DNA from: Falsiroseomonas algicola
Lineage (GTDB): Bacteria > Pseudomonadota > Alphaproteobacteria > Acetobacterales > Acetobacteraceae
Direction of reading: 5' to 3'
Assembly: GCF_011040385.1 (NCBI RefSeq)
Contig: NZ_JAAIKB010000005.1
Location: 62,001 to 126,000, forward strand
DNA: 64,000 bases
The notes below the pieces were generated by a model. It saw nothing but the letters and a program-made list of their open reading frames with translations. It was not told where the DNA came from and did no database searches. This document shows positions 8,206-16,200 of this stretch, piece by piece. Positions within the stretch are counted from its first letter, which is position 1; every line of letters starts with the position of its first letter. A program made the position numbers and the translations under genes.

Positions 8206-9999
8206 GTGACGCATCCGCCCAAGACCCCCCTGGCCGACCGCCTCGCCGCGCTCCGCGCCCGCTTCGATACCCTCGGCATCGATGGGGTCCTGGTGCCCCG
8301 CGCCGACGCCTTCCTCGGCGAATACGTGCCGCCCTCGGCGGAGCGCCTGGCCTGGCTCACCGGCTTCACCGGCTCGGCCGGCCTCGCTTTGGTGCTGCGG
8401 GACCGCGCCTTCCTGTTCATCGACGGCCGCTACACCACCCAGGCGCGGCAGGAGGTGGATGGCAGCCTCTGGGAGTTCCGCCACCTCATCGACCAGCCCC
8501 CGGCCAGTGTCCTGAAGGCGGAGGCGCCGGGTCGCCGCATCGGCTACGACCCCTGGCTGCACCCGGAAGCGGCGCTGGAGCGCCTGAGCCAGGCCGGCGT
8601 CACGCTGGTGGCGCTGGACGGCAACCCGATCGACGCGATCTGGGCCGACCGCCCCGCACCCCCCGCCGCCGCGGCGGTGCCGCACCCCCTGGCCTTCGCC
8701 GGCCAGGATTCCGCGGCCAAGCGGGCGGAGGCCGCGGCGACGTTGCGCGCGGCGGGGCAGGGGGCCGCGGTGCTGGCCGATGCCCATTCCGTCGCCTGGC
8801 TGCTGAACATCCGGGGCAGCGACCTCTCCCACACGCCGCTGGCGCTCGCCGTCGCCATCCTGGATGCGGAGGGGGCGGTGGACCTCTTCCTCGATCCCGG
8901 CCGCGCCGATGCCGGGCTGCGCGCCCATCTCGGCAATGGCGTGGCCCTGCATCCGCCCGCCACCCTGCCGGATCGCCTCGCTGCGTTCGCCGGCCGCACG
9001 GTGCGCCTGGACCCGGACGTCACCCCGGCCTGGTTCGGCCGCGCGCTCCGCGCCGCCGGCGCCACGCCGGAGGCCGGGGAGGATCCCTGCCGCCTGCCCC
9101 GCGCCCGCAAGAACGCGGTGGAGCAGCAGGGCGCCCGCAACGCCCATCGGCGCGACGCCGTCGCGATGGCGCGCTTCCTCGCCTGGTTCGCGCAGGCCGC
9201 GCCGGCGGGCGGTCTCACGGAGATGTCCGCCGCCGCCCGCCTGCTGGCCTTCCGGGCGGAGGGCGAGCATTTCGTGGCGGAGAGCTTCCCCGCCATCTCC
9301 GGCGCCGGCGAGCACGGCGCCATCATCCACTACCGCGCCACGCCGGCGACGGACCGCCCGATCCGCGCGGAGGAGGCCTATCTGATCGACAGCGGCGCGC
9401 AGTACCGCGACGGCACCACCGACATCACCCGCACCCTCTGGACCGGCCCGGGCGAGGCGCCGGCGGAGCTTCGCGAACGCTACACCCGCGTGCTGCAGGG
9501 CCACCTGGCCCTCTCCGCGCTGCGCTTCCCCGATGGCATCGCCGGGCCGCATCTGGACGCGCTGGCGCGGCGGCCGCTCTGGCTGGCCGGGCTCGACTAC
9601 GACCATGGCACCGGCCATGGCGTCGGCAGCTTCCTGTCGGTGCATGAGGGGCCGGCCGGCATCAGCCGGGCAGCGAAGCCGGTGCCGCTCGCGCCGGGCA
9701 TGGTGCTGTCCAACGAGCCCGGCTTCTACCTGCCGGGGCATTACGGCATCCGGATCGAGAACCTGCTGATGGTTCAGCCGGCCCCCGGCCTGCCCGGCCA
9801 GGCCAAGCCGTTCCTGGCGTTCGAGACGCTGACCCTGGCGCCCTACGACCGGCGTCTGATCGACCTTTCCCTGCTGGCGCCGGCCGAGCGCCGGCAGATC
9901 GACGCCTACCATGCACGCGTCCTGGCGGAGATCGGCCCGCTGCTGACCGCGAGCGACCGCGCCTGGCTGCAGCAAGCCTGCCTGGCGCTGACGGGATGA
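8206..9999 (+). CDS. Xaa-Pro aminopeptidase (M24B, aminopeptidase P)
   Basis: A cytoplasmic metallopeptidase releasing N-terminal residues before proline; about 597 aa, the length of the long three-domain form (two creatinase-like N-domains plus the pita-bread catalytic domain). Metal ligands are visible: Asp in LIDSGAQYRDGTTDITRT (two Asp), His in HGTGHGVGSFLSVHEGP, Glu in LSNEPGFYL and Glu in FLAFETLTLAP. GTG 8206 is chosen so that the protein begins THPPKTPLADRLAALR, the usual start of this family. A GTG at 8164 is in frame but falls inside the inverted repeat. Confidence 0.88.
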   Translation: MTHPPKTPLADRLAALRARFDTLGIDGVLVPRADAFLGEYVPPSAERLAWLTGFTGSAGLALVLRDRAFLFIDGRYTTQARQEVDGSLWEFRHLIDQPPASVLKAEAPGRRIGYDPWLHPEAALERLSQAGVTLVALDGNPIDAIWADRPAPPAAAAVPHPLAFAGQDSAAKRAEAAATLRAAGQGAAVLADAHSVAWLLNIRGSDLSHTPLALAVAILDAEGAVDLFLDPGRADAGLRAHLGNGVALHPPATLPDRLAAFAGRTVRLDPDVTPAWFGRALRAAGATPEAGEDPCRLPRARKNAVEQQGARNAHRRDAVAMARFLAWFAQAAPAGGLTEMSAAARLLAFRAEGEHFVAESFPAISGAGEHGAIIHYRATPATDRPIRAEEAYLIDSGAQYRDGTTDITRTLWTGPGEAPAELRERYTRVLQGHLALSALRFPDGIAGPHLDALARRPLWLAGLDYDHGTGHGVGSFLSVHEGPAGISRAAKPVPLAPGMVLSNEPGFYLPGHYGIRIENLLMVQPAPGLPGQAKPFLAFETLTLAPYDRRLIDLSLLAPAERRQIDAYHARVLAEIGPLLTASDRAWLQQACLALTG

Positions 10000-10125
10000 G
10001 ACCGGAACGACCCGGCATCGTTTGAATTGCAACCTATGCGGGTATTCTTGTGGCGCTGGGACGGAAAAAGTTGTTGATTGTCAGGGTCAACCTCCGCTTC
10101 ACCCGCCGCTGCGACCCTGGAGCCC

Positions 10126-11211
10126 ATGCCGAGCCCCCGCCTCCATCGTCGCTCCCTTCTGGCCGCGCTGCCCGCGCTGGGCAGTGCCCCGCTATGTGGC
10201 CCCGCCACCGCCTTCACCGGCGGCGCCACCGCCTCCCTGCGCTCCCTGGAACTGGGCGAGTGGCAGGCCTTCTGCGCCCGCTTCCTGGAACCCGATGGCC
10301 GCATCGTCGATGGCGGCAATGGCGGCGTCTCCCATAGCGAGGGGCAGGGCTGGGGCCTGCTCTGCGCCGAGCGGGCGCATGACCGCGATACCTTCGACCG
10401 CATCGTCGGCTGGACGCGCCGCACCCTGGCGCGCCGCCACGATGCCCTCTTCTCCTGGCGCTGGCGGCCGGAAGGGTCGGGCGGCATGGTCGATGACCCG
10501 AACAACGCCACCGATGGCGACCTGATGATCGCCTGGGCGCTGCTGCGGGCCGGGCAGCGCTGGCCCGACGGGGACTACACGGCACAGGGCGTCGCCATCG
10601 CCCGCGACGTGCTCCGCCTGCTTGTCCGGCAGGTGGGGGAGGAGACGGTGCTGCTGCCCGGCGTCGCGGGGTTCGAGCAGCGGGAGCATGTGATCCTCAA
10701 TCCCTCCTACTATGCCTTCCCCGCCATGAGGGCGCTGGCGCAGGCCGTGCCCGATCCACTTTGGTTGCGACTCGCAGCCGATGGCCTGGGGCTGCTGCGC
10801 CGGGCGCGCTTCGGCCGCTGGAGCCTGCCGGCCGACTGGGTGGCGCTGCCGCGCAGCGGGGGAAGGCCGGCGCCGGCGCCCGGCTGGCCGGCGCGCTTTT
10901 CCTATGATGCGGTGCGGGTGCCGCTCTATCTCGCCTGGGCAGGGCTGGGCCGCGAACCCGCCGTGGCCAGTGCGGTGCGGTTCTGGCTGGACCCGCAGCA
11001 CACCAGGCTTCCGGCCTGGGCCGACCTGACGTCTGACAGTGTCTCGCCCTACGCCGCGTCCCCAGGTATCCGGGCGATCGTGATGGTTGCGACGGCGCGC
11101 CAGGGCGGGCTTGCCACGCCTTTTCCGATACTACCCACCGTTGATGAGGCGCGGGACTATTATTCAGCCGTCCTGACCCTCCTCGCGCGTCTCGCGTGGA
11201 GAGATTCGTGA
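10126..11211 (+). CDS. bcsZ: Cellulase BcsZ, glycoside hydrolase family 8
   Basis: A periplasmic endo-beta-1,4-glucanase of the cellulose export machine (CmcAx in Komagataeibacter), 361 aa. It has a twin-Arg-containing signal (HRRSLLAALPALG). The general acid Glu lies in GGVSHSEGQGWGLL (about E72) and conserved Asp residues in NNATDGDLMIAWALL (about D130/D132). YDAVRVPLYLAW is the second family signature. ATG 10126 has GGAG six bases upstream; the longer frame from 10078 only adds sequence ahead of the signal peptide. It is the first gene of the cellulose cluster. Confidence 0.9.
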   Translation: MPSPRLHRRSLLAALPALGSAPLCGPATAFTGGATASLRSLELGEWQAFCARFLEPDGRIVDGGNGGVSHSEGQGWGLLCAERAHDRDTFDRIVGWTRRTLARRHDALFSWRWRPEGSGGMVDDPNNATDGDLMIAWALLRAGQRWPDGDYTAQGVAIARDVLRLLVRQVGEETVLLPGVAGFEQREHVILNPSYYAFPAMRALAQAVPDPLWLRLAADGLGLLRRARFGRWSLPADWVALPRSGGRPAPAPGWPARFSYDAVRVPLYLAWAGLGREPAVASAVRFWLDPQHTRLPAWADLTSDSVSPYAASPGIRAIVMVATARQGGLATPFPILPTVDEARDYYSAVLTLLARLAWRDS

Positions 11212-11217
11212 ACGAGT

Positions 11218-11267
11218 AAAAGTTGGCGATGCTTTCAGGAAAGGGATTAGGTATTCCCTTAACGGCC
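11218..11267 (+). promoter_or_regulatory. AT-rich leader ahead of the ccpAx-like gene
   Basis: The 97-nt gap after bcsZ contains AAAAGTTG (11218-11225) and TTAACGGCC (11259-11267). AAAAGTTG recurs upstream of bcsZ (10066-10073), and both motifs recur upstream of the DUF2939 gene (61414-61421, 61424-61432). This may be a shared promoter or operator element. Confidence 0.3.
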
Positions 11268-11308
11268 AGGGCACGGCATGTTGCATTGCAATCGGGGGTT
11301 TCCAGCAT

Positions 11309-12460
11309 ATGGCGCAGGATACGGATGTCGCACGGGTCGCCGCAGCCTTGCGCGCCCCGGCCATCCGCTATCGTAGTTTCGGTAACGAACCGGTCAGGAC
11401 GCCGCCCCCGGCGCCGGAGCCCGATACCTACGCCCTGCTCGGCGCCATGACCCAGGCGGCGGAAACCCCGCCGGAACAGGCGCTTCCCCCCGCCGAAGCT
11501 TGGCAGGCCCCGCCGAACGCCGCCCCGCCGCCAGCCTGGCCCGATCCGCCCGCGCCGCAGGCGTGGTCGGCGCCGCCCGCGCCGCAGGCGTGGCCTGATC
11601 CGCCTGCGCCGCAGGCGTGGCCCGAGCCAGCCCAGCCTGCGTGGCAACCGCCGGCGGCCGATCCATGGCCTGCGCCGGCGCAGCGCGCCGAACCGGAGCC
11701 TCCCTCCTGGGCCAATCCCGACCTGCCTCCGCTGCCGCCCCTGCCTGCGGAGCACGCCTGGACGCCGCCGCCTGCCCCGGCAGCCGTGGTCGCGCACCCC
11801 GCCGCCGCGGCTCCCCTTGCCGCGCCCGAGACGCCGCGCCCGGCGCTGCCGCCCCTGCCCCCGCTGCGCTCGCTGCCGCCCTTGCCCGAGCCCTTTCCGG
11901 CGCGGGACCCCGCGCCAGCCCTGGTCGCGCCACCGCCGGCCTCGTCCCCCGGCTGGACGCCCGCGCCGCCGCCAGAGCCAGTCTCGACGCCGCCGGCCGA
12001 TCCGGCGCCCATCCAGCCTGCCCCCGTTGCCAGGCCCGCCACGCCGGCGCCGCCGGTCGCGGCCGCGCCGCGCCCCGGCGTGGAGGCCATGACCCTGCTG
12101 CGCGCCGCGGACATGGTGGCGCCGCTGCCCCCGCCGCCGCCCACCGGCCTGACCACCCTGGCCGCCCTGTCCACCGCCCCGGGCGCCGCGGCGCCTGGCG
12201 CGCAGCCGCGCAACCTTTTCCCGCTGATCGAGGCGCTGGACCTGCCCGGCGGCCTGCAACCGCGCCGTGACACCAGCGCCGCCCCGCCGCCGCCCGCCGC
12301 CATGCCTGCCTTGCGCGCGCGGCCGGTGCTGGTCCCGGCGGCGGATGTCGAGATGCCGCTGCCCGATCTGCTCCGCCTGCTGGCGGCCGGGCCCGATGGC
12401 GCGGCCGATGCCTACACCGCTATGCGCCGCCCGCCGCGCGCAGACCGGCCAACGACTTGA
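11309..12460 (+). CDS. Proline-rich cellulose biosynthesis protein (CcpAx/BcsO-P-like)
   Basis: A 383-aa protein, overwhelmingly Pro/Ala. Only the ends look folded: an N-terminal VARVAAALRAPAIRYRSFGN, and a C-terminal block with PLPDLLRLLAAG. Both ends resemble the cellulose-complementing protein CcpAx of Komagataeibacter (N-terminal Y-x-YRPF motif, C-terminal leucine helix) and the proline-rich BcsO/BcsP group. Those proteins are linked to BcsD positioning and to arranging synthase complexes in the cell. Position between bcsZ and the synthase genes matches ccpAx. It contains 9-aa tandem repeats at residues 76-102. Homology is inferred from short motifs and gene order. Confidence 0.6.
   Translation: MAQDTDVARVAAALRAPAIRYRSFGNEPVRTPPPAPEPDTYALLGAMTQAAETPPEQALPPAEAWQAPPNAAPPPAWPDPPAPQAWSAPPAPQAWPDPPAPQAWPEPAQPAWQPPAADPWPAPAQRAEPEPPSWANPDLPPLPPLPAEHAWTPPPAPAAVVAHPAAAAPLAAPETPRPALPPLPPLRSLPPLPEPFPARDPAPALVAPPPASSPGWTPAPPPEPVSTPPADPAPIQPAPVARPATPAPPVAAAPRPGVEAMTLLRAADMVAPLPPPPPTGLTTLAALSTAPGAAAPGAQPRNLFPLIEALDLPGGLQPRRDTSAAPPPPAAMPALRARPVLVPAADVEMPLPDLLRLLAAGPDGAADAYTAMRRPPRADRPTT
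11534..11641 (+). repeat. 27-nt in-frame tandem repeat (AWPDPPAPQ)
   Basis: Three full 27-nt units (11534-11560, 11561-11587, 11588-11614) and a degenerate fourth encode AWPDPPAPQ, AWSAPPAPQ, AWPDPPAPQ and AWPEPAQPA. They suggest a Trp-studded polyproline linker subject to length change by slippage. Confidence 0.8.
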
Positions 12461-12479
12461 CCGGAGGCTATCCCCTTCC

Positions 12480-13280
12480 ATGCCCCTGATCTGCTTCGCC
12501 TCGCCCAAGGGCGGCGTCGGCAAGACCACCCTGGCGGCTAACCTGGCCGATGCGCTTCAGCGCGACGGCCGCCGCGTGCTGGTGATGGATTTCGACCCGC
12601 AGAACACGCTGCGCCTGCATTTCGGCGTGCCGCTGACCGACATGGGCGGCTTCACCGCGGACCTGCCACGCCGGCCGGACTGGCGTTCCTGCGTGCGGGA
12701 GACGCCGTCCGGCGTCATGGTCCTGCCGCATGGCGCGATGGAACTGCGCGGCGCCCTCGGCCTGGCCGCGGCGCTGGAGCGGGATCCGGACCTGCTGGCC
12801 GCGCCGATGCGCGCCATCCTGTCCGACCCCGGCCTGACCGTCATCGCCGATACCTCGCCCGGCCCGTCCCATGCGCTGGCGGTGCTGGTGCCCATGGCTT
12901 CCATGGTGGTGGCCGTGCTGCAGGCGGAAGCGATCAGCGCCGCGCTGATCCCGGATATCGACAGCGGCCGCTTCCTCGGCTCGGGCACCATGGCGGCGCT
13001 CTTCGCCGGGCGGCTGCGCGTCGTGCTGAACGAGGTGGACCTCAACTCCCGCCTGTCCCGCGCCGCGGCCGATGCCGTGGCGCGCCATCTCGGCCCGCGC
13101 CTGCTCGGCGCCGTCAGCCGTGACGAGACGCTGGCGGAGGCGCTGGCCATGCAGAAACTGGTGCAGGAGATCGCCCCGGACAGCCGCGCCGCCGAGGACA
13201 TCCGCGGCATCGCCCGCGCGATCGAGGCCGCGCTGCCCAACGCGCCGGAGAGCTTCGGCCTCGGCTGGGGCGCCCGATGA
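12480..13280 (+). CDS. bcsQ: Cellulose biosynthesis ParA-like ATPase BcsQ
   Basis: A MinD/ParA-family ATPase of 266 aa that binds the synthase at the inner membrane and is needed for localised cellulose secretion in other proteobacteria. It starts MPLICFASPKGGVGKTTLAA with a deviant Walker A (KGGVGKT). Walker A' VMDFDPQNTLRLHFG follows, with TVIADTSPGPSHAL in the switch II region. ATG 12480 begins exactly at the first beta strand; GGAGG lies about 13 bases upstream. Its stop overlaps the bcsAB start by four bases. Confidence 0.88.
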   Translation: MPLICFASPKGGVGKTTLAANLADALQRDGRRVLVMDFDPQNTLRLHFGVPLTDMGGFTADLPRRPDWRSCVRETPSGVMVLPHGAMELRGALGLAAALERDPDLLAAPMRAILSDPGLTVIADTSPGPSHALAVLVPMASMVVAVLQAEAISAALIPDIDSGRFLGSGTMAALFAGRLRVVLNEVDLNSRLSRAAADAVARHLGPRLLGAVSRDETLAEALAMQKLVQEIAPDSRAAEDIRGIARAIEAALPNAPESFGLGWGAR

Positions 13281-16200
13281 GCTTTGGCCAGGCGCTACGC
13301 CACGGCCGTGCCTTCCGCGGCGGGATCTGGGCTCGCCCCTGGATCTCGTTGCCGATCATGGTGCTCGCCGCCCTGATCGGGACCACCTTCATCGTGGCGC
13401 CGCTGGACGCCGAGCAGCAGGCCTGGCTCGCCGTCGCGGGCTTCCTCCTGTACCTCGTCGCGGACCGCATCCCGGGCCGGGGGATGACGATCTTCATCGT
13501 CCTCGTCTCCGTCCTCGTCTCGCTCCGCTACATCCACTGGCGGCTGGTGGACACGCTGGAATTCACCAGCTTCTCCCAGACCTTCCTCGGCACCGGCCTG
13601 CTGCTGGCGGAGGTCTATGCGATCTCCACCATGCTGCTCGCCTATCTCCAGGTCATCTGGCCGCTGGACCGCAAGCCGGTGCCGCTGCCCGAGGACCCCG
13701 AGGAGTGGCCGACCATCGACGTCTTCATCCCGAGCTACAACGAGCCGCTGGAGGTGGTGAAGCCCGCCATCTACGGCGCGCTGGCCATGGACTGGCCGCG
13801 CCACAAGATGAACGTCTACCTGCTGGATGACGGGCGGCGCGACGAATTCCGCCGCTTCTGCGAACAGGTGGGCTGCAACTACGTCATCCGCGCCGACAAC
13901 AAGGGCGCCAAGGCCGGCAACATCAACGCCGCGCTGAAGAACACCACCGGCGAATACATCGCGATCTTCGATTGCGACCACGTGGCCACGCGCGCCTTCC
14001 TCCAGCTGACCGTCGGCTGGCTGCTGCGCGACCGCGACCTCGCCATGGTGCAGACCCCGCACCATTTCTATTCGCCCGACCCCTTCGAGCGGAACCTGGC
14101 CTCCGGCCAGCGCGTGCCGAACGAAGGCCTGCTCTTCTACGGCCTGGTCCAGCAGGGCAACGATCTCTGGAACGCCGCCTTCTTCTGCGGCTCCTGCGCC
14201 GTCATCCGGCGGGAGGCGCTGGAGGAAGTGGGTGGCGTGCCCACCGTGACGGTGACGGAGGATTGCCACTGCTCGCTGAAGATGCAGCGGCGCGGCTGGC
14301 GCACGGCCTATATCCGCATCCCGCTGGCCGCCGGCCTCGCGACCGAACGGCTGATGCTGCATATCGGCCAGCGCATGCGCTGGGGCCGCGGCATGATCCA
14401 GATCCTGCGCATCGAGAACCCGATGACGTCGGAGGGTCTCCGCTTCGCGCAGCGCTGCTGCTACTTCATGTCGCAGTTCCACTTCCTCTTCCCGCTGCCG
14501 CGTTTCGTCTTCCTGACGGCGCCGCTGGCCTTCCTGCTGTTCGGGGAGAGCATCATCGCCGCCAGCCCGCTGGCCATCCTGGCCTATGCCGGGCCGCACA
14601 TCCTGCATTCCGTGGGCGCGACCAGCCGCCTGTCCGGCCATGTCCGCCACAGCTTCTGGTCCGAGATCTACGAGACGGTGCTGGCGCTGTATCTCATCCC
14701 CGTCATGCTCGCGACGCTGCTCGACCCGAAGAAGGGCAAGTTCAACGTCACCGACAAGGGCGGCACGTTGCAGGAAGGCTTCTTCGACCTGCGCGCGGTC
14801 GGCCCCAACATGGTGCTGACGCTGGCGCTGATCGCGGGCCTGCTGTCCGGCATCTACGGGCTGACGACGAACCCGGTGGAGAGCCTGGACTTCCAGGCCT
14901 TCGCGCTGAACTTCGTCTGGGCGCTGCTGTCCTTCGTCGTGGTGCTCGCCGGCCTCGCCGTCGGCCGTGAACGCCGGCAGGTGCGCGAACGCGCCCGCGT
15001 CGGCGCCGTGGTCGCGGCGAATGTCGTGCTCGCCGATGGACGGGTGCTGGAAGGCGAGACGATGGACCTCTCGCTCGGCGGTGCCGCGGTGACGGTCGAT
15101 CGGCCGGAGGACGTCGCGGATGACGCGGCGGTGACGCTGGAACTGGATGTCGGATCCGAATGGGTCGCCATCCCCGCGGAGATCCTCCGCTGGAACGAGG
15201 CTCGCCTGCAGGTGCGGTTCGCCGCGCAGACGCTGCATGACGAAGGCAATATCGTCCGCGCCGTGCTCGGCCGCGCGGATGCCTGGGTGGATTGGGACGA
15301 CGTGCGAGAAGACAAGCCTCTCCGCAGCCTGGTGGAGGTTGCCCGCTCGATCGGCGGCCTGTTCCGTGGCGACAGCCAGTTCTCCTTCTTCGTCCGCCGC
15401 GGCCGGCAGCCCAAGAAGCCTACGGTCCGCATCGTGCCGCCGCCGGGGACGGAAGGTGCCGACAGCGTCGTCGCCGGGGAAGCCGCGCCGCCGCCCGCCT
15501 CCACGCGCCGCCCGCGCGGGGAAAGCAGCATCCGCCGCGCCGCCGCCATCGCGCTGATGCTGGCACTCGGCGCGCCCGGCATCGCGCTCGCCCAGGTGAA
15601 CCTGCGCGGCGCGCCGCCCCCGCCAACCCCGCTGCAGCCCGGCCCCCAGGGGCTGCCGCTGAACCTGCCGCCGCAATCCCCGGGCGCCGGTACTTTCGGC
15701 GCTCCGGCGGGCGCCGGCACCTTCGGCGCTCCGGCGGGCGCCGGCGCTTTCGGCGCGCCCGGGGCGGGTCAGCCGCTGACGCCCGGTGCGGGCTCACCCT
15801 TCGCGGCGCCGGGCCAGGCACCGACCTCCGGCGGCTTCGCGCCGCCGCCGCCGGCCCTCGGTGGCGGGCTCCTCTCCACGCCCCAGGGCGCTGGGCAGGC
15901 GCAGGCCCCGCTGCCCGGCGGCCCGCTGCCGGCGGCGCAGCCCGCCTTCACCGGCGTGCCGATGGTGGGCAGCTTCGGCTCCCCCACCGGCGACGGATCC
16001 TCCCGCACCGAGACGCGGACCCTCCGCCAGCTCGGCCTGCGCGCGCCGATGCAGATGCGCGGGACCTCCGACCTCCAGGGCGTGCTCTTCGGCGTCCGGG
16101 GCGATGAGGTGGTGACGGCCGCGCGCCTCGTGCTCCAGGGCGCGACCAGCCCGGCGCTGATCCCGGAATACAGCCAGATCGCGATGTCGCTGAACGAACA

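Noticed and set aside
13295-15676. 793-aa minus-strand frame across bcsA
   Set aside because: Antisense to the GT2 catalytic motifs and PilZ domain; His/Gln/Arg-rich composition typical of shadow frames.
11534-15763. 27-nt repeats as a CRISPR-like array
   Set aside because: The repeats are contiguous without spacers, in frame, and lie inside the ccpAx-like and bcsAB coding sequences.
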